From Bradyrhizobium arachidis (GTDB taxonomy: Bacteria > Pseudomonadota > Alphaproteobacteria > Rhizobiales > Xanthobacteraceae), in NCBI RefSeq assembly GCF_024758505.1, contig NZ_CP077970.1, positions 2,542,001-2,606,000 on the forward strand: 64,000 bases of DNA, written 5' to 3'. Under the pieces are notes generated by a model. That model ran no database searches, was not told the DNA's origin, and saw nothing but the letters and a program-made list of their open reading frames with translations. Shown here piece by piece: positions 48,434 through 57,517 of the stretch (positions are counted from its first letter, which is position 1; the number at the start of each line of letters is the position of its first letter). The position numbers and the translations under genes were made by a program.

Positions 48434-49353
48434 GACGTCCTCACGAGGTCGACGAAGATGTCCTCGAGCGAGGATTGGCTCGTGTCGAGGTCGGAGAAGC
48501 GGATGCCGGCGTTGCGGAGGTCGCCGAGCAGGCTGGTGATGCCGGTGCGCTCGCCCTTGGTGTCGTAATCGTAGACCAGCGTCGCGCCGCCGTCGCAAAG
48601 CTCGAGCTTGTAAGGGCTGAGGCTTTCGGGCAGCGAACTGATCTTGTTTTGCAGATGCAGCGTCAGCCGCTTCCTGCCGAGCTTCTGCATCAGCGTGGCC
48701 TTGTCCTCGACCAGCACGATCTCGCCTTTGTTGATGACGCCGATGCGATCGGCCATCTCTTCGGCTTCCTCGATGTAGTGGGTGGTGAGGATGATGGTGA
48801 CGCCGGACTGTTGGAGCGTGCGCACCACCTCCCACATGCCCTTGCGGAGCTCGACGTCGACGCCGGCGGTGGGTTCGTCCAGGAACAGGATCTGCGGCTC
48901 GTGCGACAGCGCCTTTGCGATCATCACGCGGCGCTTCATGCCGCCGGAGAGCGTGAGGATCTTGTTGTCCTTCTTGTCCCAGAGCGAGAGGTCCTTCAGC
49001 ACCTTCTCGATATGGGCCGGGTTCTTCGGCTTGCCGAACAGGCCGCGGGAAAAGCTGACGGTCGCCCACACGCTTTCGAAGGCGTCGGTGTGCAGTTCCT
49101 GCGGCACCAGCCCGATCAGCGAGCGCGCCTTGCGGTAGGAGGTCTGGATGTTCTCGCCGCCGACGGTGACCGTGCCCTCGCTTGGATTGGCGATGCCGCA
49201 GATGATCGAGATCAGCGTAGTCTTGCCGGCGCCGTTGGGGCCGAGCAGCGCAAAGATCTCGCCGCGCCTGATGTCGAGATCGATGTTCTTCAGCGCCTTG
49301 AAGCCGGACCCATAGGTCTTCGACAGGTTGGAAACGGAAATGATGGAAGACAT
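48430..49353 (-). CDS. ABC exporter ATP-binding protein (YadG-like)
   Basis: 307 residues. Walker [14 protein letters not shown]-loop [12 protein letters not shown], signature [15 protein letters not shown], Walker [13 protein letters not shown] and H-loop [17 protein letters not shown]-terminal extension of about 80 residues follows the NBD. Encoded four bases into the permease gene and translationally coupled to it. Divergent from the hydrolase gene at 49625. Confidence 0.95.
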   Translation of the reverse strand: MSSIISVSNLSKTYGSGFKALKNIDLDIRRGEIFALLGPNGAGKTTLISIICGIANPSEGTVTVGGENIQTSYRKARSLIGLVPQELHTDAFESVWATVSFSRGLFGKPKNPAHIEKVLKDLSLWDKKDNKILTLSGGMKRRVMIAKALSHEPQILFLDEPTAGVDVELRKGMWEVVRTLQQSGVTIILTTHYIEEAEEMADRIGVINKGEIVLVEDKATLMQKLGRKRLTLHLQNKISSLPESLSPYKLELCDGGATLVYDYDTKGERTGITSLLGDLRNAGIRFSDLDTSQSSLEDIFVDLVRTS

Positions 49354-49624
49354 GAACAGCCGGCAGGATGGGGGAAGGGGTGCTGGAACCGCTCGGGGCA
49401 GGCGGGCAGCGGAGCCCTGAAATAGGAATGCGATCCCCCGCCTGCAATTCCCCGGAGAAAAATGGTCTCAAAACAGGCTGTTACATGGCCGGTTCCGGGC
49501 AACTGTTGCACGCAAGACACGCAGGCGGGCTAAGATCGCCGCTCACGCGCCTCCTTGTTGCGTGTGCGAGCAGGGGGAGGCTACGATTCCGCTATCGCGA
49601 AGCGTGTGCTCCCAGGGAAGATCG

Positions 49625-50341
49625 ATGAGACCTCACGGCCTTAAAGCAGCCGGCGCAAGCCACTTGTCCACCATCCGCATGTGGGCGCTTTGCCTTGTGC
49701 TGCTCTCCGCAGTTGCCATCAGCCCGACGGCTGTGAAGGCCGCGCCGACGGCGCCGGGCGCCGCGACCACGCATGTCTATCTGCTCCGTGGCGTGCTCAA
49801 CATCTTCTCGCTTGGGCTCGACACGATCGGTGCTCGCCTCCAGGCCCAGGGCATCCCGGTCACGGTTGCCAATTTCGTCTCCTGGTCCTCGCTCGCCGAC
49901 GAGGCCGCGACCGCCTACAAGGCTGGTCGGCTGAAGACCATCATCCTGGTCGGGCATTCCTCGGGCGCGACCGCGCTGCCCGATATGATTGCAAAGCTCA
50001 ATCAGCTCGGCGTTCCCGTGAAGCTCGCGATCGGGCTCGATTCCGTGTTCAAGACCCGGCTCGCGACCGGCGCCGAGCGCTACATCAACCTTTATATCGG
50101 CGACGGTCCCGGCGAGCCGGTCAGGGCCGCCAACGGTTTCCGCGGCAAGCTCGATAATGTCGACGTCCGCGGCACCGGTGCCGGCCACATTTCGATCGAC
50201 AAGAACGAGCTGATCCAGCGCCGGGTGATCGCCGAGATCGATGCGGTGGTGCTGCGCTCGCGTGCGCCGGCCGCGCCCGCCGATCCGAACGCGCCGAAGC
50301 CCGCACGCTCGGCGGCTGCAACTGCGGCACCGGCGCGCTAG
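49625..50341 (+). CDS. Secreted alpha/beta hydrolase-like protein (paralogue A)
   Basis: 238 residues. Signal peptide or anchor at about 18-40 (WALCLVLLSAVAISPTAVKA). Nucleophile elbow GHSSGA (110-115, Ser112), acid region GLDSVF and catalytic-type His in AGHISIDKNEL (His188). Related to the gene at 55040: both have the VYL(L/F)RG opening and the same HISIDK/HINIEK tail. ATG 49625 follows GGGAAG at a good distance. Ala/Pro-rich C terminus. Substrate unknown. Confidence 0.75.
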   Translation: MRPHGLKAAGASHLSTIRMWALCLVLLSAVAISPTAVKAAPTAPGAATTHVYLLRGVLNIFSLGLDTIGARLQAQGIPVTVANFVSWSSLADEAATAYKAGRLKTIILVGHSSGATALPDMIAKLNQLGVPVKLAIGLDSVFKTRLATGAERYINLYIGDGPGEPVRAANGFRGKLDNVDVRGTGAGHISIDKNELIQRRVIAEIDAVVLRSRAPAAPADPNAPKPARSAAATAAPAR

Positions 50342-50367
50342 CGCCGAACAGCGACGATCATCGAACG

Positions 50368-50402
50368 AAAAAGCCCCAGTGTCCCACCGGGGCTTTGCTT
50401 TT
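50368..50402 (+). terminator. Terminator after the hydrolase gene
   Basis: AAAGCCCC (50370-50377) pairs with GGGGCTTT (50389-50396), loop of 11 bases, followed by GCTTTTG; the A-rich left flank also lets it act for minus-strand transcripts. The rest of the 341-bp gap up to 50682 shows no gene or clear site. Confidence 0.75.
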
Positions 50403-50682
50403 GTGCCAGTCGTTGTCGTGGGAATCGCTGGCTGCGACAGTTCATTCCCTGGGAACCTGCACCAAGCGTCGGACATGCTGGCCAATCGCGGGGGTCTGCG
50501 AACGTTTCCGTTGCGCGATAAGCGACCGGGAAAAAATGGAACGATTTGACCGGTGCGGAGTCAACTCCAGGCTCCCGGCACACTCCGACCCCAAGAGAGC
50601 CCCCAAACCGGGAGAAAACCTTCCCACAAAGGTTGGCGACCTCGAGAGCCCCCCGCTCGGAGGTCGTTTGGGTCGCGCGCCG

Positions 50683-51810
50683 CTAGCCGAGGATTTCGGC
50701 CATCACCGACGCGGCCTTGATCCCCGTACCCGTGATGACGACGACGGTGCGTTCGCTCGATCGGATTGCGCCGCGTTGCGCGAGTTCGTCCAGTGCCGCG
50801 GCGGCGCTGGCCGAGGTCGGCTCGGGAAACAGGCCGGTCGCGGCCAGCTTCTTCAGGCCGGCGATGATGCCTTCCTCGGGAATGGCGACCGTGCCGCCGC
50901 CGGTCTCTTTCAGCGCCGCCACCATCTGCCGCAAGCGCAACGGGTGCTTGATGGCCGTGCCCTCGGCGATGGTCTTGCGGACCTCCCGCGCCACCGGCGT
51001 GTCGAGGCCGGCCGTGAAGCTTGCATCGAGCGGTGAGCAGTTGAGTGGCTGCGATGCGAACAGCTTTGGCATCCGCGTGATCTGGCCCGCCGCGAGCAGT
51101 TCCTTGAAGCCGAGATAGCAGCCGAGCAGACTGGAGCCGGCGCCGACGGGCACGATCACATTGTCGGGGGCGGTATAACCAAAATCCTCCCAGATCTCGT
51201 AGGCCAGCGACTTCGTACCCTCTAGGAAGAAGGGCTGCCAGTTGTGGCTGGAATAGAAGGTCTCGTTGGACTGACGGATCGCTTCGGCTTCCGATTCCTC
51301 GCGCGGTCCCTCCACCAACTGGATATCCGCGCCGTAGGCGCGAACCTGCGCGATCTTCATCGGCGAGGTCGATGCGGGCGCAAGGATTTTGATCTTCATT
51401 CCGCCTGCGGCGCCATAGGCGGCAACCGAGGCGCCGCCATTGCCCGAACTGTCCTCCAGAACGGCGTTCACGCCGAGCTGGCGGATGAAGGAGAGCATCA
51501 CCGTGGTGCCGCGATCCTTGAAGCTGGCCGTCGGGTTGAACCATTCGAGCTTGAAGTAGGGCCTTAAGCTCCCCCATTGCTTCTGTACGACCGGCGTGCA
51601 GCCTTCACCCATCGAGATCGGCCTTGCGATATCGACCGGCAGGGACGCGCGATAGCGCCACAGCGAACGCTGGCTGCGATCGATGTCGTCGCGGGAGATG
51701 CCCTTGAGCGGCGTCATCATCAACGGCTTGCGGTCGTCGGAGCACCAGCGGGGGATATCCAGCGGGTAGAGCGTCCCGCTGAGCGGTTCGATGTAGGATG
51801 GTGTCGTCAT
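50683..51810 (-). CDS. Threonine-synthase-like PLP-dependent enzyme
   Basis: 375 residues of the fold-type II PLP family. Lys98 in the ASFKDRGT motif binds PLP; SSGNGGASVAAYGAAG forms the phosphate/cofactor loop and VPVGAGSSLLGC the glycine-rich loop. Resembles threonine synthases, which make threonine from O-phosphohomoserine. Since it is cotranscribed with a P450 and an SBP rather than with hom/thrB, it may have another substrate or be a second copy; I cannot decide. Confidence 0.75.
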   Translation of the reverse strand: MTTPSYIEPLSGTLYPLDIPRWCSDDRKPLMMTPLKGISRDDIDRSQRSLWRYRASLPVDIARPISMGEGCTPVVQKQWGSLRPYFKLEWFNPTASFKDRGTTVMLSFIRQLGVNAVLEDSSGNGGASVAAYGAAGGMKIKILAPASTSPMKIAQVRAYGADIQLVEGPREESEAEAIRQSNETFYSSHNWQPFFLEGTKSLAYEIWEDFGYTAPDNVIVPVGAGSSLLGCYLGFKELLAAGQITRMPKLFASQPLNCSPLDASFTAGLDTPVAREVRKTIAEGTAIKHPLRLRQMVAALKETGGGTVAIPEEGIIAGLKKLAATGLFPEPTSASAAAALDELAQRGAIRSSERTVVVITGTGIKAASVMAEILG

Positions 51811-51907
51811 CTCTCTGTGCCGGCTGGAGCTCGATGATTCTAACTGCCGAAACGGAATGAGGGTGTCAATTCCGGCGTTGCAGGGCTCGCAGGACGGCGG
51901 CGCTGTC

Positions 51908-53092
51908 TCAGGCCGCCGTTACGCGTACCGGCATGCTCGTCAGTCCGCGCAGGGAATTGTTGAGCAGCCGCTTCGGCTCGCCCGCGAGCTCGATGGTCTT
52001 CACCCGCCGTGCAAGCTCGCCTAGAATCAATTCGCCTTCGAGGCGCGCGATCATCTGGCCGACGCAGGCATGGATGCCGGCGCCGAATCCAACATGCCCG
52101 GTCGCGCTGCGTTCGACGTCGAAGCTTTCAGGATGATCCCACCTCAGGGGATCGCGGTTGGCGGATGCCATGAACAGCAGCACCTTGCGATGCGCCGGGA
52201 TGACCGCGCCGCCGATCTCGACGTCGCGCGAGGTCGTGCGGAAGAACGTCTGCACCGGCGAATCGTAACGCAGGCCTTCCTCGAAGGCGTTGCGCGCCAG
52301 CTCCGGCCGTTCGCGCAGCTTGCGATATTCGTCGGGATGGGTGGCGAGCGCCAGCACCGCATTGCCGATGCCGTTGACGGTGGTGTCGACCCCGGCCGTG
52401 AGGAACGGCCGCACCAGATGGGTCGCTTCCTGCTCGGTGATCTCGCCCTCGTCGGCGGCCTCGTAGATCATCATGCCGAGGCTGTCGGGCTGCAACGCAC
52501 TGCGCGCACAGCACTCCATGATCCAGCTCTGCGCTGCGAGACCGGCTTGCCGTGTTGCGGCGAGCTGCTCGTTGTCGGGGCCAAAACTGTTGAAGACGAA
52601 GGTGCTCCAGGCCAAAAGCTTTTCGCGCCCGTCGGGGCGGATGCCGATGGCGTCCGGAAACACCTTCATCGGATAGGCTTCCGCGAGATCGCGCATCGCA
52701 TCGAATGTGCCCCTGTCGAGCAGCTCCGACACCTTGATCACGGCCTCCTTCTGAAACGTCTCGCGCAGCTTCCTGGCGATGCCCGGTGACAGGGTGCGGC
52801 CGAGCACGCGGCGGCCCTTGTCGTGATCGGGAGGGTCGATCTGGAGCGTCAGCGGTTTTGGTAGCGCCGGGTTCATCCCATTGAGGCCGACGCCTTCGCC
52901 GCTGATGAAGGTGCGCCAGTCCTTCAGCGCGGACTCGACCTCGGCATAGCGCGCCATCGCCCAGATGTCGTAGCGCTCGATCCGGAACACGGGGCCGAGC
53001 GCGCGCAGGGCCTCATAGGCGGGATAAGGGTCCGCCAGGAAGTCCGGAGCGAACGGGTCGCCGGCGTAAGATGCGATGCTGCTCATCGTCAT
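51908..53092 (-). CDS. Cytochrome P450
   Basis: 394 residues, a soluble bacterial P450. I-helix AGVDTTVNGIG, ExxR in EEGLRYDSP, and the heme-binding loop FGAGIHACVGQMIARLE with Cys as thiolate ligand. FIRTTSRDVEIGGAVIP follows the K helix. Substrate unknown. It starts 13 bases after the SBP gene stops, on the same strand, so these two form an operon with thrC-like 97 bases further. No ferredoxin or reductase gene is near. Confidence 0.93.
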   Translation of the reverse strand: MTMSSIASYAGDPFAPDFLADPYPAYEALRALGPVFRIERYDIWAMARYAEVESALKDWRTFISGEGVGLNGMNPALPKPLTLQIDPPDHDKGRRVLGRTLSPGIARKLRETFQKEAVIKVSELLDRGTFDAMRDLAEAYPMKVFPDAIGIRPDGREKLLAWSTFVFNSFGPDNEQLAATRQAGLAAQSWIMECCARSALQPDSLGMMIYEAADEGEITEQEATHLVRPFLTAGVDTTVNGIGNAVLALATHPDEYRKLRERPELARNAFEEGLRYDSPVQTFFRTTSRDVEIGGAVIPAHRKVLLFMASANRDPLRWDHPESFDVERSATGHVGFGAGIHACVGQMIARLEGELILGELARRVKTIELAGEPKRLLNNSLRGLTSMPVRVTAA

Positions 53093-53105
53093 CTCGCCCG
53101 TCTTG

Positions 53106-54311
53106 CTACTTCACCAGCGGGCATTGCCCGTCGGTTTCGGGGCGGAATGCGTCTTCGCCCTTGATGGTACCGACCACCTTTAGCAGATCCCAGGCCGACT
53201 TCGACTCGTCGGGCGACTTGACCTGGAGCAGGTAGAGCGGATGGATTTTTCGGCCGTCCTTGCGGACGTAGCCCTTGCCGTACAGCGGATCGTCGGTCGG
53301 CATGTCCTTCATCGCCATCACCACGGCCTTGCCGTCCCTGGCCCCGCCGACCTTATCGACCGCCTTGAGATAGTGAATGACGGAGGCGTAGACGCCGGCC
53401 TGCATGTCATTCGGATAGGCTTTTGACGGAATGCGCTCGGCGAAGCGCTTTGCGAAGGCGCGGGTGTCGTCGTTCAGGTCCCAGTAGAACGGATTCATGA
53501 TCTGGGCGCCTTGCGCGAACCGCAGTGTGAGGGCAGGGAGCCCGTTCATGCCGAGGATCAGCCCGGCGAGCTTGTGGTCCTTGGTCAGTCCGAACTCGGC
53601 GGCCTGCTTCATCGAGGTGATGGTATCGTCGCCGGCATTGGCGATGCCGATGATGTCGGCGCCCGAAGCCTGGGCCTGAAGCAGGAACGAGGCGTAGTCC
53701 GCCGTCCCGAGCGGGTGACGGACGGCGCCGAGCACCTGACCGCCCGACGCCTTCACGGCTTCGGACGCCTGCTTCTCGAGGTCGTGGCCGAAAGCATAGT
53801 CGGCGGTAATGAAGAACCACTTCTTGCCGCCCTGCTGGACGATCGCCTTGCCGAGGCCGCGGCCATAGGCATAGGTGTCGTAGGTCCAGTGTACGGTGTT
53901 CGGCGTGCACTTCTCGCCGGTCAGCAGCGCGGTGCCAGCGCCCGATCCCACGAACACCTTGTTCTTCTCGGCGCTCATGCCGGCGACCGCGAGCGCGATC
54001 GAGGAATTGGGGACGTCGAAGATCGCGTCGACGCCGTCGTTCTCGTACCATCGCCGGGCGATGCCGATACCGATGTCGGTCTTGTTCTGATGATCGGCGG
54101 CCACGACCTCGACGGGCTTGCCGCCCGCCTTCCCGCCATAGTCCTCGACCGCCATCTTGGCGGCCACGACGGAGCCGATGCCCTGATAGCTCGCGAACGG
54201 ACCGGACTGGTCGTTCAGGATGCCGATCTTCACTGCGTCCTGCGCGAGTGCCGGCACGGGCGCCAGCAACAAGGTCCAGACGCACGCCTTCCGCAGCAAC
54301 GTGATGCTCAT
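53106..54311 (-). CDS. ABC transporter substrate-binding protein, branched-chain amino acid type
   Basis: 401 residues. Signal peptide (WTLLLAPVPALAQ). Periplasmic binding fold type I: VKIGILNDQSGPFASYQGIG, RRWYENDGVDAIFDVPNS, WFFITADYAFGHD and the Leu/Ile/Val-binding-like C-terminal lobe. No permease or ATPase gene is adjacent, so it is an orphan SBP. ATG 54311 is preceded by repeated GGAGG. Such proteins in rhizobia often bind aromatic or phenolic compounds, which would fit the P450 next door, but that is inference. Confidence 0.92.
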   Translation of the reverse strand: MSITLLRKACVWTLLLAPVPALAQDAVKIGILNDQSGPFASYQGIGSVVAAKMAVEDYGGKAGGKPVEVVAADHQNKTDIGIGIARRWYENDGVDAIFDVPNSSIALAVAGMSAEKNKVFVGSGAGTALLTGEKCTPNTVHWTYDTYAYGRGLGKAIVQQGGKKWFFITADYAFGHDLEKQASEAVKASGGQVLGAVRHPLGTADYASFLLQAQASGADIIGIANAGDDTITSMKQAAEFGLTKDHKLAGLILGMNGLPALTLRFAQGAQIMNPFYWDLNDDTRAFAKRFAERIPSKAYPNDMQAGVYASVIHYLKAVDKVGGARDGKAVVMAMKDMPTDDPLYGKGYVRKDGRKIHPLYLLQVKSPDESKSAWDLLKVVGTIKGEDAFRPETDGQCPLVK

Positions 54312-54364
54312 TGTCTCCTCCTCCTCCTGCGGTCTTGGCCGGTCTTTGGGCGCCGCCGATGTAT

Positions 54365-54387
54365 AATAGTTATATTTTATATCTATT
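54365..54387. promoter_or_regulatory. 23-bp palindrome, likely MarR operator
   Basis: AATAG-T-TATA-TTT-TATA-T-CTATT: 9 of 11 positions per half pair across the dyad. It is almost pure AT within a GC-rich gap between the divergent SBP and MarR-type genes, 53 bases from the SBP ATG and 67 bases from the MarR start. MarR proteins bind palindromes of this size to repress divergent promoters. Confidence 0.7.
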
Positions 54388-54454
54388 TTCCGCAGTGTCA
54401 ATTCGCCTCGCGCAGGTAGACTGGCGGCGACGGCAAAACCGGAGCCTGTGAGTC

Positions 54455-54922
54455 GTGAGACCAATTCAATCGGAACGGAAGAAATCGCTGGATTTGCGGG
54501 CACTTCGGGCAACGCCGGGCTTCATGCTGCGGCTCGCGCAACTGAAGTTCTTCGAGGGCTTTTACGAGCATTTTGCCGCGTTCGGCGTGACGCCGGCGAC
54601 CTATGCGATCCTCACGCTGATCCGCGACAACCCCGGCATTCCCCCGAGCAGCCTCGCAAGCCTGCTCCGGCTCAAGCTGCCAAACCTGATCAAGATCCTG
54701 AACGAGCTGGAGTCATCAGGCTCCATCAAGCGCAACCGCTCCAAATCCGACCGCCGTGCCGTCGAACTGGTTCTCACCGCAAAGGGCACCAAGCTCATCA
54801 ACGACGCCGCGCGCACCACGGAGCCCTACAACCGCCTGATGCTCGCGCCGCTCACCGAAGCCGAGCGCGGCACGCTGCTCGCGCTGCTCGACCGCATGGT
54901 GCCGCTCGAGAGCGGCGGGTGA
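54455..54922 (+). CDS. MarR-family transcriptional regulator
   Basis: 155 residues. Winged-helix core at about 45-115: FGVTPATYAILTLIRDNPGI, PSSLASLLRLKLPNLIKILN and RNRSKSDRRAVELVLTAKG (wing). Alpha-helical dimerisation arms at both ends. The start is GTG 54455 (VRPIQSERKK); upstream the frame is closed. It probably represses the SBP-P450-thrC-like operon through the palindrome in the shared gap and responds to the compound they act on. Confidence 0.92.
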   Translation: MRPIQSERKKSLDLRALRATPGFMLRLAQLKFFEGFYEHFAAFGVTPATYAILTLIRDNPGIPPSSLASLLRLKLPNLIKILNELESSGSIKRNRSKSDRRAVELVLTAKGTKLINDAARTTEPYNRLMLAPLTEAERGTLLALLDRMVPLESGG

Positions 54923-55039
54923 AGGATCAGCGGCGCTGGCCTATCAGGGCGAAGATCCCGCCCCAAAATCCGCCAATTCGGCGGTCAGTAAGCCCTCCGG
55001 GAAGCCATTCGTGGCTCCCTTGGGCTCGTATGGGGACGC

Positions 55040-55996
55040 ATGGTCGATCCGAGGCGAATTGTGGTGCTTGCAGCGGGAATGCTGCTCGCCTTTTGGTCCA
55101 CGACTGCGGTGGCCTCGCCCGCGAAGTCGAAGCCGAAGCCGGTCGCGGTCGAGACCGTTGCGCCGGCTCCGCCCGCGGATACCGAGCCCATGCCGCAGCC
55201 GCGCGTCTATCTGTTCCGTGGCGCGATGGGGCCGCTGTTCTCGACCGGCATGGACAGGCTTGCCGAGAAGCTCTCGAAGGCCGGTCTTTCCGCCGATGTC
55301 TACGAGTTCACGATCTGCCGGTTCGTCGCCGAGCGCGCGCTGACGAAGTATCGTGAAACGCCGGCGCCGATCGTCCTGATCGGGCACTCCATGGGCGGGC
55401 TTTGCTCGATTGTCTTCTCCGAGATGGCGGCGAAGGAGAACATTCCGATCAGCCTCGTCATCACCATCGATCCCGCGCACGCGACCGGCAAGGTGCCGCT
55501 CAATGTCGAGCGCTTCATCAACATCTTCCTCTCCGACGACGTGCTCGGCGGCGGCGACGTCGTGGCCGAGCCCGGCTATCGCGGCCATTATGCGAGCTTC
55601 GACCTGAAGGAGAACAAGCGCGTCACCCACATCAACATCGAGAAGTCCGACGACATCCACCGCCAGATCGTCGAGATGGTGTTGCAGCTGCCGCGCGTTT
55701 CGGTGCGAACCCAGGCCGATGCCGTGCCGTTGCGCTATCTCGTGCCCGCAAACACGCTGGTGGAGCTGTGGGACTCCGGAGTTCGCCTCCCTGTTCGCGC
55801 CGGCGACACGCTTGAGAGCATTGCGGCGGTCCATCGCGTTCCCGCCTGGTCGATCGCGCAGATCAACGCTTTGCCTGAAAATGCGCCGCTCACCGTCGGC
55901 CAGGCGATCATCGTGCCGCGTCATCTGCAGCCGGCTGACGCGGTCGCCGCGGCGCCGCCGCCCGCGTCATCGCCAAATCCGGCGCGGAGACCCTAG
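55040..55996 (+). CDS. Alpha/beta hydrolase-like protein with LysM domain (paralogue B)
   Basis: 318 residues. Signal peptide (VVLAAGMLLAFWSTTAVA). Hydrolase half: nucleophile elbow GHSMGG (115-120, Ser117), ITIDPAHATG and catalytic-type His in THINIEKSDD (His198). A LysM domain spans about 250-294 (PVRAGDTLESIAAVHRVPAW), a peptidoglycan-binding module. So an enzyme probably held at the wall. Its stop TAG lies inside the CTAG end of the adjoining repeat. Related to the gene at 49625. Confidence 0.85.
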   Translation: MVDPRRIVVLAAGMLLAFWSTTAVASPAKSKPKPVAVETVAPAPPADTEPMPQPRVYLFRGAMGPLFSTGMDRLAEKLSKAGLSADVYEFTICRFVAERALTKYRETPAPIVLIGHSMGGLCSIVFSEMAAKENIPISLVITIDPAHATGKVPLNVERFINIFLSDDVLGGGDVVAEPGYRGHYASFDLKENKRVTHINIEKSDDIHRQIVEMVLQLPRVSVRTQADAVPLRYLVPANTLVELWDSGVRLPVRAGDTLESIAAVHRVPAWSIAQINALPENAPLTVGQAIIVPRHLQPADAVAAAPPPASSPNPARRP

Positions 55997-56093
55997 AGCG
56001 TTTTTCCAGCGAACCGGATCGCGTTCAAGAAAACGCGTCAAAGCAAGATCTAGAGCTTCCGTTCCGATTCCATCGGAACGGAAAAAGCTCTAG
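55993..56093. repeat. CTAGAGC-bordered palindromic repeat pair
   Basis: Two parts: 55993-56049 (CTAGAGCGTTTTTCCAGCGA through CAAGAAAACGCGTCAAA) and 56050-56093, a hairpin with a perfect 12-bp stem TTCCGTTCCGAT / ATCGGAACGGAA (56057-56068, 56072-56083), closed by CTAGAGC and GCTCTAG. The first part is related in inverse orientation to the repeat at 62294. Both flanking genes end within it: TAG at 55994-55996 (plus) and TAG at 56090-56092 (minus). Confidence 0.8.
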
Positions 56094-57514
56094 TCCGGTG
56101 CGCCGACCGTGACGACGCGAAGATTGTTGGTAGTACCGGCTTGCGCGAAGGGAATGCCGGCCACGACGACCAGCAGATCGCCCTGACGCGCAAATTCCTC
56201 CTGACGCGCGAACGTGGTCGCACGCTGGACCATTTCCTCGTAGCTCTGCACGTCCGGCGACAAGACGCTGTGCGCGCCCCAGAGCAGGCAGAGGCGGCGC
56301 GATACCTCGCGGCTCGGCGTGATCGCCAGGATCGGAAGGCTCGGCCGCTTGCGCGCGACGCGCGCGGCCGACGTGCCGCTCGACGTATAGGCGACGATCG
56401 CGGCGGCATGGACGACGGAGGCGAGGTCGGCGGCCGCGGTCGCGACCGCATGCGGCGGCGTCTGCTCTTCGCCCGGCTGGGTCGCCTCGACGATCGAGCG
56501 ATACATCTTGTGCTGCTCGGTGCTGCGGATGATGCGGTCCATCATCTCGACCGCCTCGCACGGATAGCGGCCGGTCGCCGATTCCGCCGACAGCATCACC
56601 GCATCGGCGCCGTCATAGATCGCGGTCGCGACGTCGGAGACTTCGGCGCGCGTCGGCGTCGGGGCCGCAACCATGGAGTCCAGCATCTGCGTGGCGACGA
56701 TCACGGGCTTCACCGCGAGCCGGCAGGCACGCACCAGCTCCTTCTGGCGGCCGGGCACGTCCTCATGCGGAATCTCGACGCCGAGATCGCCGCGCGCCAC
56801 CATGATGGCGTCGCACAACTGGATGATGTCGTCGATGCGATCGAGCGCTGCGGGCTTTTCGATCTTCGCCATCAGCCCGGCGCGCTCGCCGATCAGGCCG
56901 CGCGCCTCGAGAACGTCGGACGGCTTCTGTACGAAGGACATCGCGACCCAGTCCACACCGAGCTGGAGACCGTATTCGAGGTCGGCGCGGTCCTTTGCGG
57001 TCAGCGGCGACAGATCGAGCACGGTGCCCGGCAGGTTGACGCCCTTGTGATTGGAGATGGTGCCGCCGACGATCACCTTGGCGTCGATGACGTCGTTGCC
57101 GAGCCCGGTGACGCGCACGCGGACCCTGCCGTCGTCGATCAGGAGGTCGTGACCGGGCGCTACGGCTGCAAAGATCTCCTTGTGCGGCAGCGGAATCGAG
57201 CTCCGGTCGCCCTCCGACCCTGACAGCACGAAGCGGATCGTCTCGCCGGCCTCGACCGCGATCTTGCCGTCGTGCAGCGTACCGACGCGGATTTTTGGAC
57301 CCTGGAGGTCCATCAAGATTCCGATCGGACGGTTGACGTCCTGCTCGAGCTTGCGGATCGCGGCATGGACCTTCGCGTGGTCCTCCTGCTTGCCATGGCT
57401 GAAGTTGAGACGGAAGGTGTCGACTCCAGCGAGAAACAGCGCCTTCAGCATTTCCGGCGATGAGCTCGCGGGGCCGACGGTTGCAACGATCTTGGCCCGT
57501 CGATGACGACGCAT
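56090..57514 (-). CDS. ttuE: Pyruvate kinase (tartrate-operon type)
   Basis: 474 residues. Pyruvate kinase signatures: KIVATVGPASSS at the N terminus, LNFSHGKQEDH, MVARGDLGVEIPHEDVPGRQ and the SAESATGRYPCEAVEMM motif. Converts phosphoenolpyruvate and ADP to pyruvate and ATP. Lying after the glycerate kinase in the tartrate set, it fits ttuE of Agrobacterium vitis. Its first base is four bases past the glycerate kinase stop. Chromosomal central-metabolic pyruvate kinase is a fair alternative reading. Confidence 0.9.
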   Translation of the reverse strand: MRRHRRAKIVATVGPASSSPEMLKALFLAGVDTFRLNFSHGKQEDHAKVHAAIRKLEQDVNRPIGILMDLQGPKIRVGTLHDGKIAVEAGETIRFVLSGSEGDRSSIPLPHKEIFAAVAPGHDLLIDDGRVRVRVTGLGNDVIDAKVIVGGTISNHKGVNLPGTVLDLSPLTAKDRADLEYGLQLGVDWVAMSFVQKPSDVLEARGLIGERAGLMAKIEKPAALDRIDDIIQLCDAIMVARGDLGVEIPHEDVPGRQKELVRACRLAVKPVIVATQMLDSMVAAPTPTRAEVSDVATAIYDGADAVMLSAESATGRYPCEAVEMMDRIIRSTEQHKMYRSIVEATQPGEEQTPPHAVATAAADLASVVHAAAIVAYTSSGTSAARVARKRPSLPILAITPSREVSRRLCLLWGAHSVLSPDVQSYEEMVQRATTFARQEEFARQGDLLVVVAGIPFAQAGTTNNLRVVTVGAPD

Positions 57515-57517
57515 GGA

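Noticed and set aside
56050..56093. Hairpin after pyruvate kinase as a classical terminator
   Set aside because: No T run follows the stem on either strand; it is better explained as part of the CTAGAGC repeat.
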